From: Multivorans sp965116445
GTDB lineage: Bacteria > Acidobacteriota > Thermoanaerobaculia > Multivoradales > Multivoraceae
DNA length: 64,000 nt
Assembly: GCA_965116445.1 (NCBI GenBank)
Contig: OZ220688.1
Coordinates: 1,488,001 to 1,552,000 of the forward strand
Direction of reading: 5' to 3'
Part shown: one piece after another, positions 16,618 through 25,489 of the stretch
Layout: each line of letters opens with the position of its first letter
Numbering within the stretch: position 1 is the first letter of the stretch
Made by a program: the position numbers and the translations under genes
Notes under the pieces: model-generated
Databases searched by the model: none
The model's input: only the letters and a program-made list of their open reading frames with translations
What the model was told of the DNA's origin: nothing

Positions 16618-17827
16618 CCGCCGCCAGCTCCGACGACGCCCGCCGGGCGGCCGCCGCCAGCAGGGCGCCGCCCACGAAGATCGCCTCCTCGGCCGGCGCG
16701 AAGTACGGCGTGTGGGCGCCCACGACGGGATCACCCGGCAGCCTCGCGCCCACCCGGATGAAACAGCCCGGAATCCGCTCCTGGTAGAACGCGAAGTCCT
16801 CGCCGCCCATGTTCGCGACCGGAAGCGGCTTGACCGCATCCGCGCCGATCACGGAAGCCGCGGCTTCGCGGGCCCAGGCTGCGGCGCGTTCGTCGTTCAG
16901 CACCGCCGGCGTTCCCTGGAGCATCCGCACCCGGGCCTCGAGGCGACACGCGGCAGCGACCGATTCGGCAACATGCCTGACCTCGTCCGCGAGTAGTCGG
17001 CGCACGCCGGGATCGAGTGAGCGGAGGGTCCCCTTGAGCACCGCCCGATCCGGGATCACGTTGTGGGCCGCGCCAGCCTCGATCACGCCCACCGTGACGA
17101 CCGCCGGCTGGTCCGGCGGCACCCGCCGGGTCACGACCGTCTGCAGGGCCGAGACCACCTGGGCCGCGCCGACGATCGGATCGAGGCCTTGGTGAGGCCT
17201 TGCACCGTGAGCGCCCTGCCCCAGAAGCTCGACCTCGAACCGGTCCGCCGCGGCGCCCACGGCGCCCTCCTGGACCATCGCCTGCCCGACCTCGAAGGTC
17301 AGGTCGACGTGCGCTCCGAAGATCGCCGAGACGTCGTCCAAAACACCGGTCGCCAGCACGGCGGCTGCGCCTTCCCCGGTCTCCTCCGCGGGCTGGAGCA
17401 CGAACAGCACATCGCCGGCCGCGGGCTCCGCCTGGAGCAGGCGGGCCGCGGCGACCGTCCACGAAGCGTGGACATCGTGCCCGCAGGCGTGCATCACGCC
17501 GTCGTTGCGGGAGGCGAAGGCCAGGCCCGTGTCTTCAAGGATCGGCAGGGCATCGATGTCCCCACGCACCGCGACCGTCGGCGCACCGGACTCACGACCA
17601 GGAATCCGGCCGACAACGCCCGTGCCCGCAACCCGCGTCACGTCGCGCACGCCGAGCCCGACCAGCGTCTCCTTCAGGCGCGCGGCGGTCCGCTTCTCCT
17701 GGAGCGAAAGCTCGGGGTCGGCGTGGAGCGTACGACGCAGATCGACGAGTTCCTCGACCGCGCAGGTGTCGTAGAGCCCGGCGACGGCCGCCGGAAGCCG
17801 GAGCGATACCGCTTCGGCGTCGTTCAT
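16601..17827 (-). CDS. M20-family amidohydrolase (hippurate hydrolase-like)
   Basis: A 408-residue metal-dependent amidohydrolase of the M20D group, which cleaves N-acyl amino acids or similar amides. Metal-site motifs are present: RGDIDALP, MHACGHDVHASW, QPAEETGEGA, MGGEDFAFY and a late GAHTPYFAP. No signal peptide is seen. The ATG at 17827 overlaps the TGA of the upstream metalloprotease gene as ATGA, so translation is coupled. It is the last gene of the aceA operon. Confidence 0.9.
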   Translation of the reverse strand: MNDAEAVSLRLPAAVAGLYDTCAVEELVDLRRTLHADPELSLQEKRTAARLKETLVGLGVRDVTRVAGTGVVGRIPGRESGAPTVAVRGDIDALPILEDTGLAFASRNDGVMHACGHDVHASWTVAAARLLQAEPAAGDVLFVLQPAEETGEGAAAVLATGVLDDVSAIFGAHVDLTFEVGQAMVQEGAVGAAADRFEVELLGQGAHGARPHQGLDPIVGAAQVVSALQTVVTRRVPPDQPAVVTVGVIEAGAAHNVIPDRAVLKGTLRSLDPGVRRLLADEVRHVAESVAAACRLEARVRMLQGTPAVLNDERAAAWAREAAASVIGADAVKPLPVANMGGEDFAFYQERIPGCFIRVGARLPGDPVVGAHTPYFAPAEEAIFVGGALLAAAARRASSELAAARTRR

Positions 17828-20499
17828 CGCGGCAGAGGCACTCCCGACAACCAACCGGGGTCGGCACTCCAGGCCGCAGAAGCCACGCCGCCGGGCCCGA
17901 CACTGCAGCCGATCGGCGAGCCGTCCGGCGCCCGCAATGGCCGCGGAAGAGCAACGGAGCGGGGGTCGTCCTCGAAGCGATCGATCAGCCACACCGCGTG
18001 CGCTCGGTGGTGGAGTTCGGCCCTGTCGGAATCCGCTATCGGCCCCGTGTTGTCGCCAAGCCACTCGCGGAGCGCCGCCACCGCCACCATCGCTTCGGCC
18101 CGCACCTGCTGGGAGGCCGCGGAAACAACCGGGCCGGAAGCAGCCACATTGGTGGGCACGCCGGAGGGTCCGCTCCCGGACGGCGTTCCGGACGCCAGCG
18201 CGAACAGGCGCCGCAACAGGGCCGCGTCCACCGCGCGTCCGACTTCCCCTGCCAGCCCGGGCAGAGGATCGGTTCGCCACGTGGCGTCGAGCAACCGCTC
18301 CAGAACCTCCCCCAATCCCGGCTGCTCCGGGTCGCGGGCGTGATGATCGATCAGCCGAGTGGCCCGAGCATCGTCGAGGATCATCCCGAAGGTCATGTCC
18401 GCGGCCATCTCCGCCGCGGCGACCGGATCGAAGGCCGGGCCGGCGCGGGACGGCAGTTGCTCCCGGCCGCGTCCTCGGCCGGGGGACGGCGGCGGGATCA
18501 GGTCGAGTATCCGTTCCGGCAGCGTGAGTTCCGCCGGATCGACCGTCTCAAGCAGGGCTTCCAGGGCGTCGAACTGCATCGCGGGGGGCAGCAACGACAC
18601 CGGCGCGCGACCGTCGCCGCGCACGGCGTAGCTGTAGTCGATTCCGCCGACCACCTTGGCCGCCGCTTCGATCTGGTACCGATGCAGCAGGTAGAGCGGC
18701 GTCAGGACGTCCTCCAGCGTGGACAGCGGATCGCCGACTCGCACGCTGCGCTCGGAGAACCGGTCGAGCGCCGCCCGCCGAACCGACAGTACGCGTCGCA
18801 GTTCCTCGGCCGCCGAACGACCGTTGTCCCAGAGGTGGGCCAGCGGATGAGCGCCGCCCACCGGTCGCGCGTCCTCGTCGCTGATGAAGTGAAGCCCGGC
18901 GGCGATCGTCCCCTGCAGGATGGAGTCGAGTTCCGCCGCCTCGTTCACGCCCTCGGGAAAGTCCGCGTAGCCGTAGAGGATCGCCCGCTTGTCCCATTCG
19001 CCAACGCCGACATCGTAGGCGGCGCCCAGGTCGATCGTGCCGTCCTCGCCAAGGGTGGCCAGTGGATGCGGATAGTCCATGACCGACTCACGACCGGCCG
19101 GTCCGTCGACGCTGGAGGCGAAGTTGTGGACCAGCCCGATCGTGTGACCCACTTCGTGTGCCGAGAGCTGCCGCAGCCTGGCCAGGGCCATTTCGGTGAG
19201 GGTCCGGGTCGACGAATCCGCATCCTCGAAGGGCGAGAGCAGACCCTGGGCGATCAGGAAGTCCTGTCGCACGCGCAGGGATCCGAGCGTCACGACGCCC
19301 TTCAGGATCTCGCCCGTCCGCGGATCGGTCACGGAACCGCCGTAAGACCATCCGCGCGTCGAACGGTGGACCCACTGGATCACGTTGTAGCGGATGTCGA
19401 GCGGGTCCGCCCCCTCCGGCAGCAGCTCCACCCGGAAGGCATCGATGTAGCCCGCGGCCTCGAAGGCCTCGTTCCACCATCGCGCGCCGTCGAGAAGCGC
19501 CGACCGGATCGGTTCCGGCGCACCCCGGTCCAGGTAATAGACGATCGGTTCGACCGCCTCGCTTCGGGCGGCGCTCGGATTCCGCTTCCGCAGGCGGTGG
19601 CGAACAGCGTAGCTCGTCTCGAGCGGTGCCTCGATCGGCGTCGCGTAGTCCAGGTAGCTTGTCGTGATGTAGCCGGAGCGAGGGTCCGCCCGGCGCGGCT
19701 CGTATCCCGTCTCGGGCAGAGCGACGAAGGAGTGCCGGATGCGCACCGTGACTGCGTCCGGCGAGGGGGCGACCTGGCTCACCCAGCGGCCGGGGCCACG
19801 GTCCGTCGAGCGCAGCACGAAGGTCTGCGTGCCCTCGAGTTCCGAGTTGCGCGGGAAGGCGGCAACGCCGGCTCGATGAATCGCCGACCTCGACGCATCC
19901 AACTGGTAGCTGCCCTGCCCGCTCCTCCGGAGCCGCGCCGCGACACCGTGCGCGTCGCGAAGCACGAAGGCGGTGGCGTCCACGAGGACCGCTCCGCCCT
20001 CGTCCTCGGCCGCGACCTCGAAGCCCCAGAGCACGGAACGGGCGAAGGCGTCGGCCACCGCGCGGCGCTCGTCTTCATTGTCGCTCAGCGCACGGTAGCG
20101 CGTGTTCTGCTGGACCAGCAGCACCTTCGGCCCGACCCGCTCGAAACGGGCCAGGTGCGTACGCCCGACCTGGCCCCGGTCGAGACCGATGTCATTCGAG
20201 CCGACACCCGCGGCGAGCGACTCGATGTAGAGCAGATCCGTGTCGAGCGCGTCGATGCGCAGGAAGAGCCTTCCGCCCCGGCTGTCCCAGAACAGGTCGA
20301 GGAACCCGGGAAGGTGCTCGTAGCCCTCGGTGGCCTCCGCCACGGACGGCGGTTCCTCCGGCTGCTCCTTCTGTTCCTGCCCGACCAGCGCCTGCGCCCA
20401 GAGCATGACGGCCAGACCCACGACCGCCGGAAGAGCCCGGGCGGCGCGATTCGCGCCGCCCGCGCGCCAGTCCGTGCCCCCGGCCGGCTGTCGAATCAC
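17824..20499 (-). CDS. DUF5117-type zinc metalloprotease, exported
   Basis: An 891-residue protein. A signal peptide-like segment (VVGLAVMLWAQALVGQ) is followed by a DUF5118/DUF5117-type N-terminal region (about residues 50-400) and a metzincin-like zinc site SAHEVGHTIGLVHN, with a Met-turn candidate in SVMDYP. Family members are secreted proteases of unknown substrate. GTG 20499 overlaps the aceA stop as GTGA, and its own stop overlaps the next start as ATGA. A Ser/Pro/Gly-rich stretch interrupts the C-terminal part. The tie to a glyoxylate-cycle enzyme is unexpected. Confidence 0.8.
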   Translation of the reverse strand: MIRQPAGGTDWRAGGANRAARALPAVVGLAVMLWAQALVGQEQKEQPEEPPSVAEATEGYEHLPGFLDLFWDSRGGRLFLRIDALDTDLLYIESLAAGVGSNDIGLDRGQVGRTHLARFERVGPKVLLVQQNTRYRALSDNEDERRAVADAFARSVLWGFEVAAEDEGGAVLVDATAFVLRDAHGVAARLRRSGQGSYQLDASRSAIHRAGVAAFPRNSELEGTQTFVLRSTDRGPGRWVSQVAPSPDAVTVRIRHSFVALPETGYEPRRADPRSGYITTSYLDYATPIEAPLETSYAVRHRLRKRNPSAARSEAVEPIVYYLDRGAPEPIRSALLDGARWWNEAFEAAGYIDAFRVELLPEGADPLDIRYNVIQWVHRSTRGWSYGGSVTDPRTGEILKGVVTLGSLRVRQDFLIAQGLLSPFEDADSSTRTLTEMALARLRQLSAHEVGHTIGLVHNFASSVDGPAGRESVMDYPHPLATLGEDGTIDLGAAYDVGVGEWDKRAILYGYADFPEGVNEAAELDSILQGTIAAGLHFISDEDARPVGGAHPLAHLWDNGRSAAEELRRVLSVRRAALDRFSERSVRVGDPLSTLEDVLTPLYLLHRYQIEAAAKVVGGIDYSYAVRGDGRAPVSLLPPAMQFDALEALLETVDPAELTLPERILDLIPPPSPGRGRGREQLPSRAGPAFDPVAAAEMAADMTFGMILDDARATRLIDHHARDPEQPGLGEVLERLLDATWRTDPLPGLAGEVGRAVDAALLRRLFALASGTPSGSGPSGVPTNVAASGPVVSAASQQVRAEAMVAVAALREWLGDNTGPIADSDRAELHHRAHAVWLIDRFEDDPRSVALPRPLRAPDGSPIGCSVGPGGVASAAWSADPGWLSGVPLPR

Positions 20500-22808
20500 G
20501 AAGCGGCCCGTACCGGCACCGGCTCCGTCTTCTCGATCAGCGCCGTGAGCGACTCGTGGTCCGGGTTGGCGAGCTCCTTCACCCGATCCCGATTGACCGC
20601 GGCGACGATGATCTCGCCGACCTCGGTGTTCGCGCTCTCGAAGATGCCGAGGTCGATCATCCGCCGGGTCTGGTGCTGGTTGTCGTTCGTCGGACTGACG
20701 TAGTGAACCCAGACGCCGCCATAGCGGTGGATCAGGAAGACGTGGATCAACGCCATCAACCGGCGGCGTCTCAGATCGACGTCGAACGTGTTCTGGTCGC
20801 GCACTGAGAGGATCATCCGCTCGCGGCGATCCCGGATCGGAGCGAAGACGACGTTCGCCGCCTTCGATTCGTCGCCGGCGCCTCGGGCCAGGACCCGGAG
20901 TTCCAGGAGGTCGGAGCCGGCAACGTGGGGCCGCAACTCGACGCGCAGGGACTCCTCGATGTCGTACTTGTCCCGCCAGATATCGAGCCACTCCTCAAGC
21001 AGCCGCGGCGGCACCTCCGTCTGCACCAGGTGCTGGACGTTGGTCGATCCCTTGCCCATCGCCTTGGTCGTCGCCGTATGGCCGGTCGAAGCGGAAAGCG
21101 CTCCGTCGAGCCGGGCGCCGCCGACCAGAGCCTGCGGCGTGCGATAGGGCGACCCCACCAGGCGCAGCCTGCGCTGCAGCCGTGCCAGGGCCAGCATGCC
21201 GTCCTCGCGCAGGGCCGTGGCGAAGTCCTCTGCCGCCAGACCGTCGACCTGGTGCCCGCCGTAGGTGATGAAGTTGAACACGAAGCCGAGCTTGCCGAGT
21301 TCCTCGGGGAAGGCCCTCATCTCGTCGTCCGTCATCCCGGTCGTATCCCAGTTGAAGGACGGCGACAGGTTGTAGGCCAACATCTGGTCCGGGTAGACCG
21401 CGTGGATCGCCTCCGCGAACCGGCGGGCGTCGGCCAGGTTGGCCGTCTTCGTCTCCATCCAGAGGAGGTCCGCGTAGGGCGCCGCGTGGAGCGAGCGGGA
21501 GGTCGCGTACTCGATGCCGCCCCGGATCTGGTAGTAGCCCTCGGGCGTGCGGGCGAGTTCCGCGTTCCACACCAGGTTGATCCCCATCTTGCGGGCGCGC
21601 GCGGCAGCCTCTTCGACCGACACGGAGTGGGCGAACTCCAGCCACTCCTCGACCGAGAGCTCGAACACGGCGCCTTCCTCCTCCCGGAAGGCGATGACTT
21701 CCGCGACCGCCTGCGGGTACGTCTTGAGCCCCGCCTCCGACTGCCAGGCGTCCAGGAAGCGAGCCATCGCCGCGTCGAGAACCGCCTCGGTATCCGACCC
21801 GCCGCTCGCGACCATCTTCTTGTAGTCGGCTTCGAACTGCCCGTAGACGCCGACGCCGTCGAGCCAGACGTCGGCCCGGTGGTAGGCGGCCTCGGACACC
21901 TGGTAGAGCTCGTGGCCACGGACCTCTTTCGCTCCGAGGGTGTTCAGCCGCCGCAGGATCGCCAGGGTCGCCGTCTTGCAGCTCGGCAGATCAAGATTCG
22001 TGGCGCCGAGAATGAACGCCTGGTCGCGTTCATCGCCGTTGCCGTCGATGAACGTCGCCGCCTCCGAGTCGGTGCGAGCGACGATGATCCCGGGCACCCC
22101 CATCACGTCCAACTGGAAGCGGGCCGCGTTGAGGCGCTTGTTCTGCTCGTCCTGGGCCACGAGAACCTTGCCTGCCTGGTGGCCGCACTTCTTGACTCCG
22201 GGCTTCTGGTCTTCGATGTGGTAGCCGGGCACCCCGACCTCGGCGAAGCGGCGGATCAGGTTGCGCACGTGCGCCTCGCCACCGTGGCCGGTATCCGCGT
22301 CGGCGATGATGAAGGGCCTGAAGTCGGTCGGCGGGTTCGCCTTCCTCTCCGCCTCGCTCATTCGGGATCGGATGAACGTCTGGTTCCGGTCCGCCGTGAG
22401 CAGGGCGCGGACGATCGGCGCGGCCTCGTCGGGCACCTGGCTCAACGGATAGCTCGCCAGATCCGGCCCCGGATCCTCGTTGATCGAGCCCTTGGCCGAG
22501 GTCGCCCAGCCACCGAGGTAGATGCCTTCGATACCGCGGCGCTTCATCGCGACAGCCTGACCCGGCGAGTACGGACCGAAGGAGGTGATGGCCCGCCGCT
22601 GCTCGAACAGCTCGCGCAGCCGCTCGTAAAAGGCCCTCGCTGTGTCCCGCGCCACCGTGTAGTCCTGACGGATCGTGCCGCGTTGCTCCGCGGCTTCCCG
22701 CGCGGTGTGAAGCCGCTTGATCCCCCCGAAGCGCTCGTCGGCGAAGAACTCCGCCGCCGACGCCGTCTCCCGATCCACTACCTCGTTCACCGTTTCACGC
22801 GTGTCCAT
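20496..22808 (-). CDS. aceA: Isocitrate lyase, long (AceA2-like) form
   Basis: A 770-residue isocitrate lyase, much longer than the ~430-residue enterobacterial form and similar in length to the mycobacterial AceA2 type. The catalytic motif KKCGH is at 206-210 (C208), and acidic Mg2+ ligands lie in IIADADTGHGG. It cleaves isocitrate to glyoxylate and succinate, allowing growth on acetate or fatty acids, which fits the beta-oxidation genes nearby. The start at ATG 22808 matches the start of conserved sequence. It is first in a three-gene coupled operon. Confidence 0.92.
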   Translation of the reverse strand: MDTRETVNEVVDRETASAAEFFADERFGGIKRLHTAREAAEQRGTIRQDYTVARDTARAFYERLRELFEQRRAITSFGPYSPGQAVAMKRRGIEGIYLGGWATSAKGSINEDPGPDLASYPLSQVPDEAAPIVRALLTADRNQTFIRSRMSEAERKANPPTDFRPFIIADADTGHGGEAHVRNLIRRFAEVGVPGYHIEDQKPGVKKCGHQAGKVLVAQDEQNKRLNAARFQLDVMGVPGIIVARTDSEAATFIDGNGDERDQAFILGATNLDLPSCKTATLAILRRLNTLGAKEVRGHELYQVSEAAYHRADVWLDGVGVYGQFEADYKKMVASGGSDTEAVLDAAMARFLDAWQSEAGLKTYPQAVAEVIAFREEEGAVFELSVEEWLEFAHSVSVEEAAARARKMGINLVWNAELARTPEGYYQIRGGIEYATSRSLHAAPYADLLWMETKTANLADARRFAEAIHAVYPDQMLAYNLSPSFNWDTTGMTDDEMRAFPEELGKLGFVFNFITYGGHQVDGLAAEDFATALREDGMLALARLQRRLRLVGSPYRTPQALVGGARLDGALSASTGHTATTKAMGKGSTNVQHLVQTEVPPRLLEEWLDIWRDKYDIEESLRVELRPHVAGSDLLELRVLARGAGDESKAANVVFAPIRDRRERMILSVRDQNTFDVDLRRRRLMALIHVFLIHRYGGVWVHYVSPTNDNQHQTRRMIDLGIFESANTEVGEIIVAAVNRDRVKELANPDHESLTALIEKTEPVPVRAAS

Positions 22809-22838
22809 GCCGTGTTCTCCATCCCGCGCATTGGGATT

Positions 22839-22851
22839 CCCCTGCCAGGGG
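22839..22851. promoter_or_regulatory. Palindromic operator-like site upstream of aceA
   Basis: CCCCTGCCAGGGG is a perfect 6-1-6 palindrome 31 nt before the aceA start, in the 118-bp gap between divergent aceA and the ThDP decarboxylase gene. Its position suits a repressor or activator site for one or both. This rests on symmetry and location only. Confidence 0.25.
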
Positions 22852-22926
22852 GTTGCGAAAGAAGTCAACCGTAACACCGGAAGGACGGCTTCGGCCACGC
22901 CGCCAAGGCTGCTACCCTCCACCGCC

Positions 22927-24627
22927 ATGAGCGTGCCAGCGATCCGTCCCCGACACACACCCAAACGCGGCGGCGACGTCCTGCTCGATGCCCTGTCCGA
23001 GTACGGCGTTCCCCTCCTGTTCGGCAACCCGGGCACGACCGAGAGCCCCCTGATGGACCGCCTCGGCGACCATCCGGACCTGAGTTACGTGCTCGCGCTG
23101 CACGAGTCCGTCGCCCTGGGCGCGGCCCACTACTACGCCCAGTCCACCGGCATCACCGGAGTCGTCAACCTGCACGTGGCGCCCGGCCTCGGCAACGGGC
23201 TCGGCATGCTCTACAACGCCTGGGAGGCCAACACCCCGATGGTGATCACGGCCGGCCAGCAGGACACACGCTCCAGGCTGCGCGAACCCCTGCTCGGCCA
23301 CGACCTCGTGGCGATGGCCGCGCCGCTGGTCAAGTGGAGCGTTCAGGTCGAGCACGCGGACGAGTTCGCGCCAGTGCTGCACCGCGCCTTCAAGATCGCG
23401 CACGATCCGCCGGCCGGCCCGGTGTTCGTCGCCCTGCCGATCAACGTCCTCGAGCAGGAGACGCTGGAAGAAGCCCGGCCCCTCGGCGACCTCTACCGCG
23501 CGCCGCAGCCCGAAGCCGCGGCCGTCGAGGCTCTGGCGGCTGTCCTGCTGCGAGCCGAACGTCCCGCGATCGTGGTCGGCGACGGGGTGGCGCGCTCGGC
23601 CGCCCAGGACGAGTTGGTGGGGCTCGCCGAGTTCCTCGGCGCCGGCGTCTATCCCGAGGGCCTGATGCAGCGCGTGAACTTCCCCCAGAGCCATCCCTGC
23701 TTCCGGCCGCGGATGCCGCTCAACCACGCCGGTATCCGGCACGCGCTCGGCGACGCGGACGCCGTCCTTCTCGTCGGCGGTTCCTTCTTCGAGGAGGTCT
23801 GGTTCGACCCGGATTCGCCGTTCCCGCCCGAGGCGACCGTGCTTCAGATCGAGGACGCCCCGAGCCGGCTCGCGTTCAACTTCGCGGTCGACGCCGGAAT
23901 GATCGCCGATCCCCGTGCCGGACTCGCAGCTCTCCGCGAGGTTCTGGAGACCATTGCCGACACGGGTTTTCGCGCCGCCGCCACCGAGCGGATGGACGCC
24001 CTGCGGGCCGGGACGGCCGGTGCTCACGCCGCCCGCCAGAAGCGCCTCGCCGCCCACTTCGACGACTCGCCCATGTCGCCGGCCCGGCTCATGTCCGAGG
24101 TCGCCAAGGCGGTCCCGGACGATGCCGTGGTGGTCAACGAGTCGATCACCGCCGGCGGCGACCTGCTCGGCTTCCTGCCCATCGACGACCCGGACCGTTA
24201 CTGCGGCACCCGCGGCGGCGGCATCGGCCAGGGCCTCGTCGGCGGCATCGGCGCCTCGCTCGCCCACCCCGACCGGCCGGTCATCGTCTTCTCGGGCGAC
24301 GGCTCGGCGATGTACTCGATCCAGGCGCTCTGGACCGCGGCCCACTACGACATGCCGATCGTGTTCCTCATCCTGCACAACCGCGAGTACAAGATCCTGA
24401 AGATCAACATGGACATCTACCGGGAACGCTTCGGCATCCCCGCCGAGCGGCCGTACCCCCACATGAACCTGACCGAGCCGGACCTCGACTTCGTCGAGAT
24501 GGCGGCCGGCATGGGGGTCCCGGGTCGGAAGATCGAGGATCCGGCCGAGCTCGAGGAGGCGGTGCGGGAAGCCTTCGCCACCGGAGGTCCGTACGTGCTC
24601 GACGTGATCATCGGTGGGCGGATTTGA
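22927..24627 (+). CDS. Thiamine diphosphate-dependent decarboxylase (benzoylformate decarboxylase-like)
   Basis: A 566-residue ThDP enzyme. The cofactor-activating glutamate is E39 in NPGTTES, the active-site His is H59 in LALHESVALGAAH, and the C-terminal ThDP/Mg2+ motif reads FSGDGSAMYSIQ...LHN. These match benzoylformate decarboxylase more closely than acetolactate synthase, though related lyases share them. ATG 22927 begins the conserved part. A TACCCT hexamer 8 nt upstream and no Shine-Dalgarno suggest a short leader. The substrate, a 2-oxo acid, is not determined. Confidence 0.85.
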   Translation: MSVPAIRPRHTPKRGGDVLLDALSEYGVPLLFGNPGTTESPLMDRLGDHPDLSYVLALHESVALGAAHYYAQSTGITGVVNLHVAPGLGNGLGMLYNAWEANTPMVITAGQQDTRSRLREPLLGHDLVAMAAPLVKWSVQVEHADEFAPVLHRAFKIAHDPPAGPVFVALPINVLEQETLEEARPLGDLYRAPQPEAAAVEALAAVLLRAERPAIVVGDGVARSAAQDELVGLAEFLGAGVYPEGLMQRVNFPQSHPCFRPRMPLNHAGIRHALGDADAVLLVGGSFFEEVWFDPDSPFPPEATVLQIEDAPSRLAFNFAVDAGMIADPRAGLAALREVLETIADTGFRAAATERMDALRAGTAGAHAARQKRLAAHFDDSPMSPARLMSEVAKAVPDDAVVVNESITAGGDLLGFLPIDDPDRYCGTRGGGIGQGLVGGIGASLAHPDRPVIVFSGDGSAMYSIQALWTAAHYDMPIVFLILHNREYKILKINMDIYRERFGIPAERPYPHMNLTEPDLDFVEMAAGMGVPGRKIEDPAELEEAVREAFATGGPYVLDVIIGGRI

Positions 24628-24766
24628 CCCTCGGCGGGTCGATTTCACCCCCAAGGAAGGCCGCTCGAATGCTCGGAAACGATGTTGTATGCTCCCCCGC
24701 ACAAGCCGACGACAGCCCGCTGGCAGCAAGATGGCGGCATGACTCCCCCAACGGAGGTTGGAGACC

Positions 24767-25474
24767 ATGGATGAGTTGAGAGAAGACACCTTCCTGGAGG
24801 ACGACCTGCTCGAGGAACTTCGGCAGGACGACCAGGACATCGAGGAGGACGGCGCAGACTCCGGCCCCTCGAACGTCAGCCGACGGACCTTCATCCAGGG
24901 TACGGTCGCCACCGGCGCCGCCGTCTCCCTTGCCGGAGGCAACCTGCTGCAGCCCGAGGTTCTGCACGCCGCGACCGAGCCGGTCGGCAGCGCGATCAAC
25001 CTGCGGGTGAACGGCGAGACCCACGAACTCGAGGTCGAGCCACAGGACACGCTGGCCATGGTGCTGCGCTTCAAGCTCGACCTGACCGGCACCAAGCTCG
25101 GTTGTGACCGGGCGGAATGCGGCGCCTGCACCGTGCTGATCGACGAGGTGCCCCACTACGGCTGCTCGATCCTGGTCCACCAGGTGCGCGGCCGCGAGGT
25201 CACGACGGTCGAAGGGCTCGAGCAGGACGGTGTCCTCCACCCGGTCCAGCAGGCCGTCCTCGACGAGATGGGCTTTCAGTGCGCCTTCTGCGCCCCCGGC
25301 TTCATCATGAGCATGGCGGCCCTGGTCAAGGCGAACCCGAACGCGACCCGCGCGGACTGCCAGAAGTGGCTCGCCGGCCACATCTGCCGCTGCGGCGACT
25401 ACAACAAGATCCTGAACACCGCCCAACGCGCCCTCGAAAACTCGCGCGCGCTCGAGAACGCGCGCACCGCCTGA
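24767..25474 (+). CDS. Molybdenum hydroxylase [2Fe-2S] subunit with Tat signal
   Basis: A 235-residue small subunit. An acidic ~40-residue N-terminal extension precedes a twin-arginine signal (SRRTFIQG, then GTVATGAAVSLAGG). Two [2Fe-2S] domains follow: the plant-ferredoxin type (GCDRAECGACTVLID plus a later Cys) and the helical type (CAFCAPGF and CRCGDYNK). The same Tat-leader arrangement occurs in periplasmic aldehyde oxidoreductase PaoA of E. coli. GGAGG precedes ATG 24767. It is the first gene of a four-gene operon. Confidence 0.92.
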   Translation: MDELREDTFLEDDLLEELRQDDQDIEEDGADSGPSNVSRRTFIQGTVATGAAVSLAGGNLLQPEVLHAATEPVGSAINLRVNGETHELEVEPQDTLAMVLRFKLDLTGTKLGCDRAECGACTVLIDEVPHYGCSILVHQVRGREVTTVEGLEQDGVLHPVQQAVLDEMGFQCAFCAPGFIMSMAALVKANPNATRADCQKWLAGHICRCGDYNKILNTAQRALENSRALENARTA

Positions 25475-25489
25475 GCTGAGGAGTAAAGC

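Noticed and set aside
17200..20703. Long plus-strand open frame of 1167 codons
   Set aside because: It is the Arg/Pro-rich antisense shadow of the DUF5117 protease and M20 genes, whose motifs and overlaps are clear on the minus strand.
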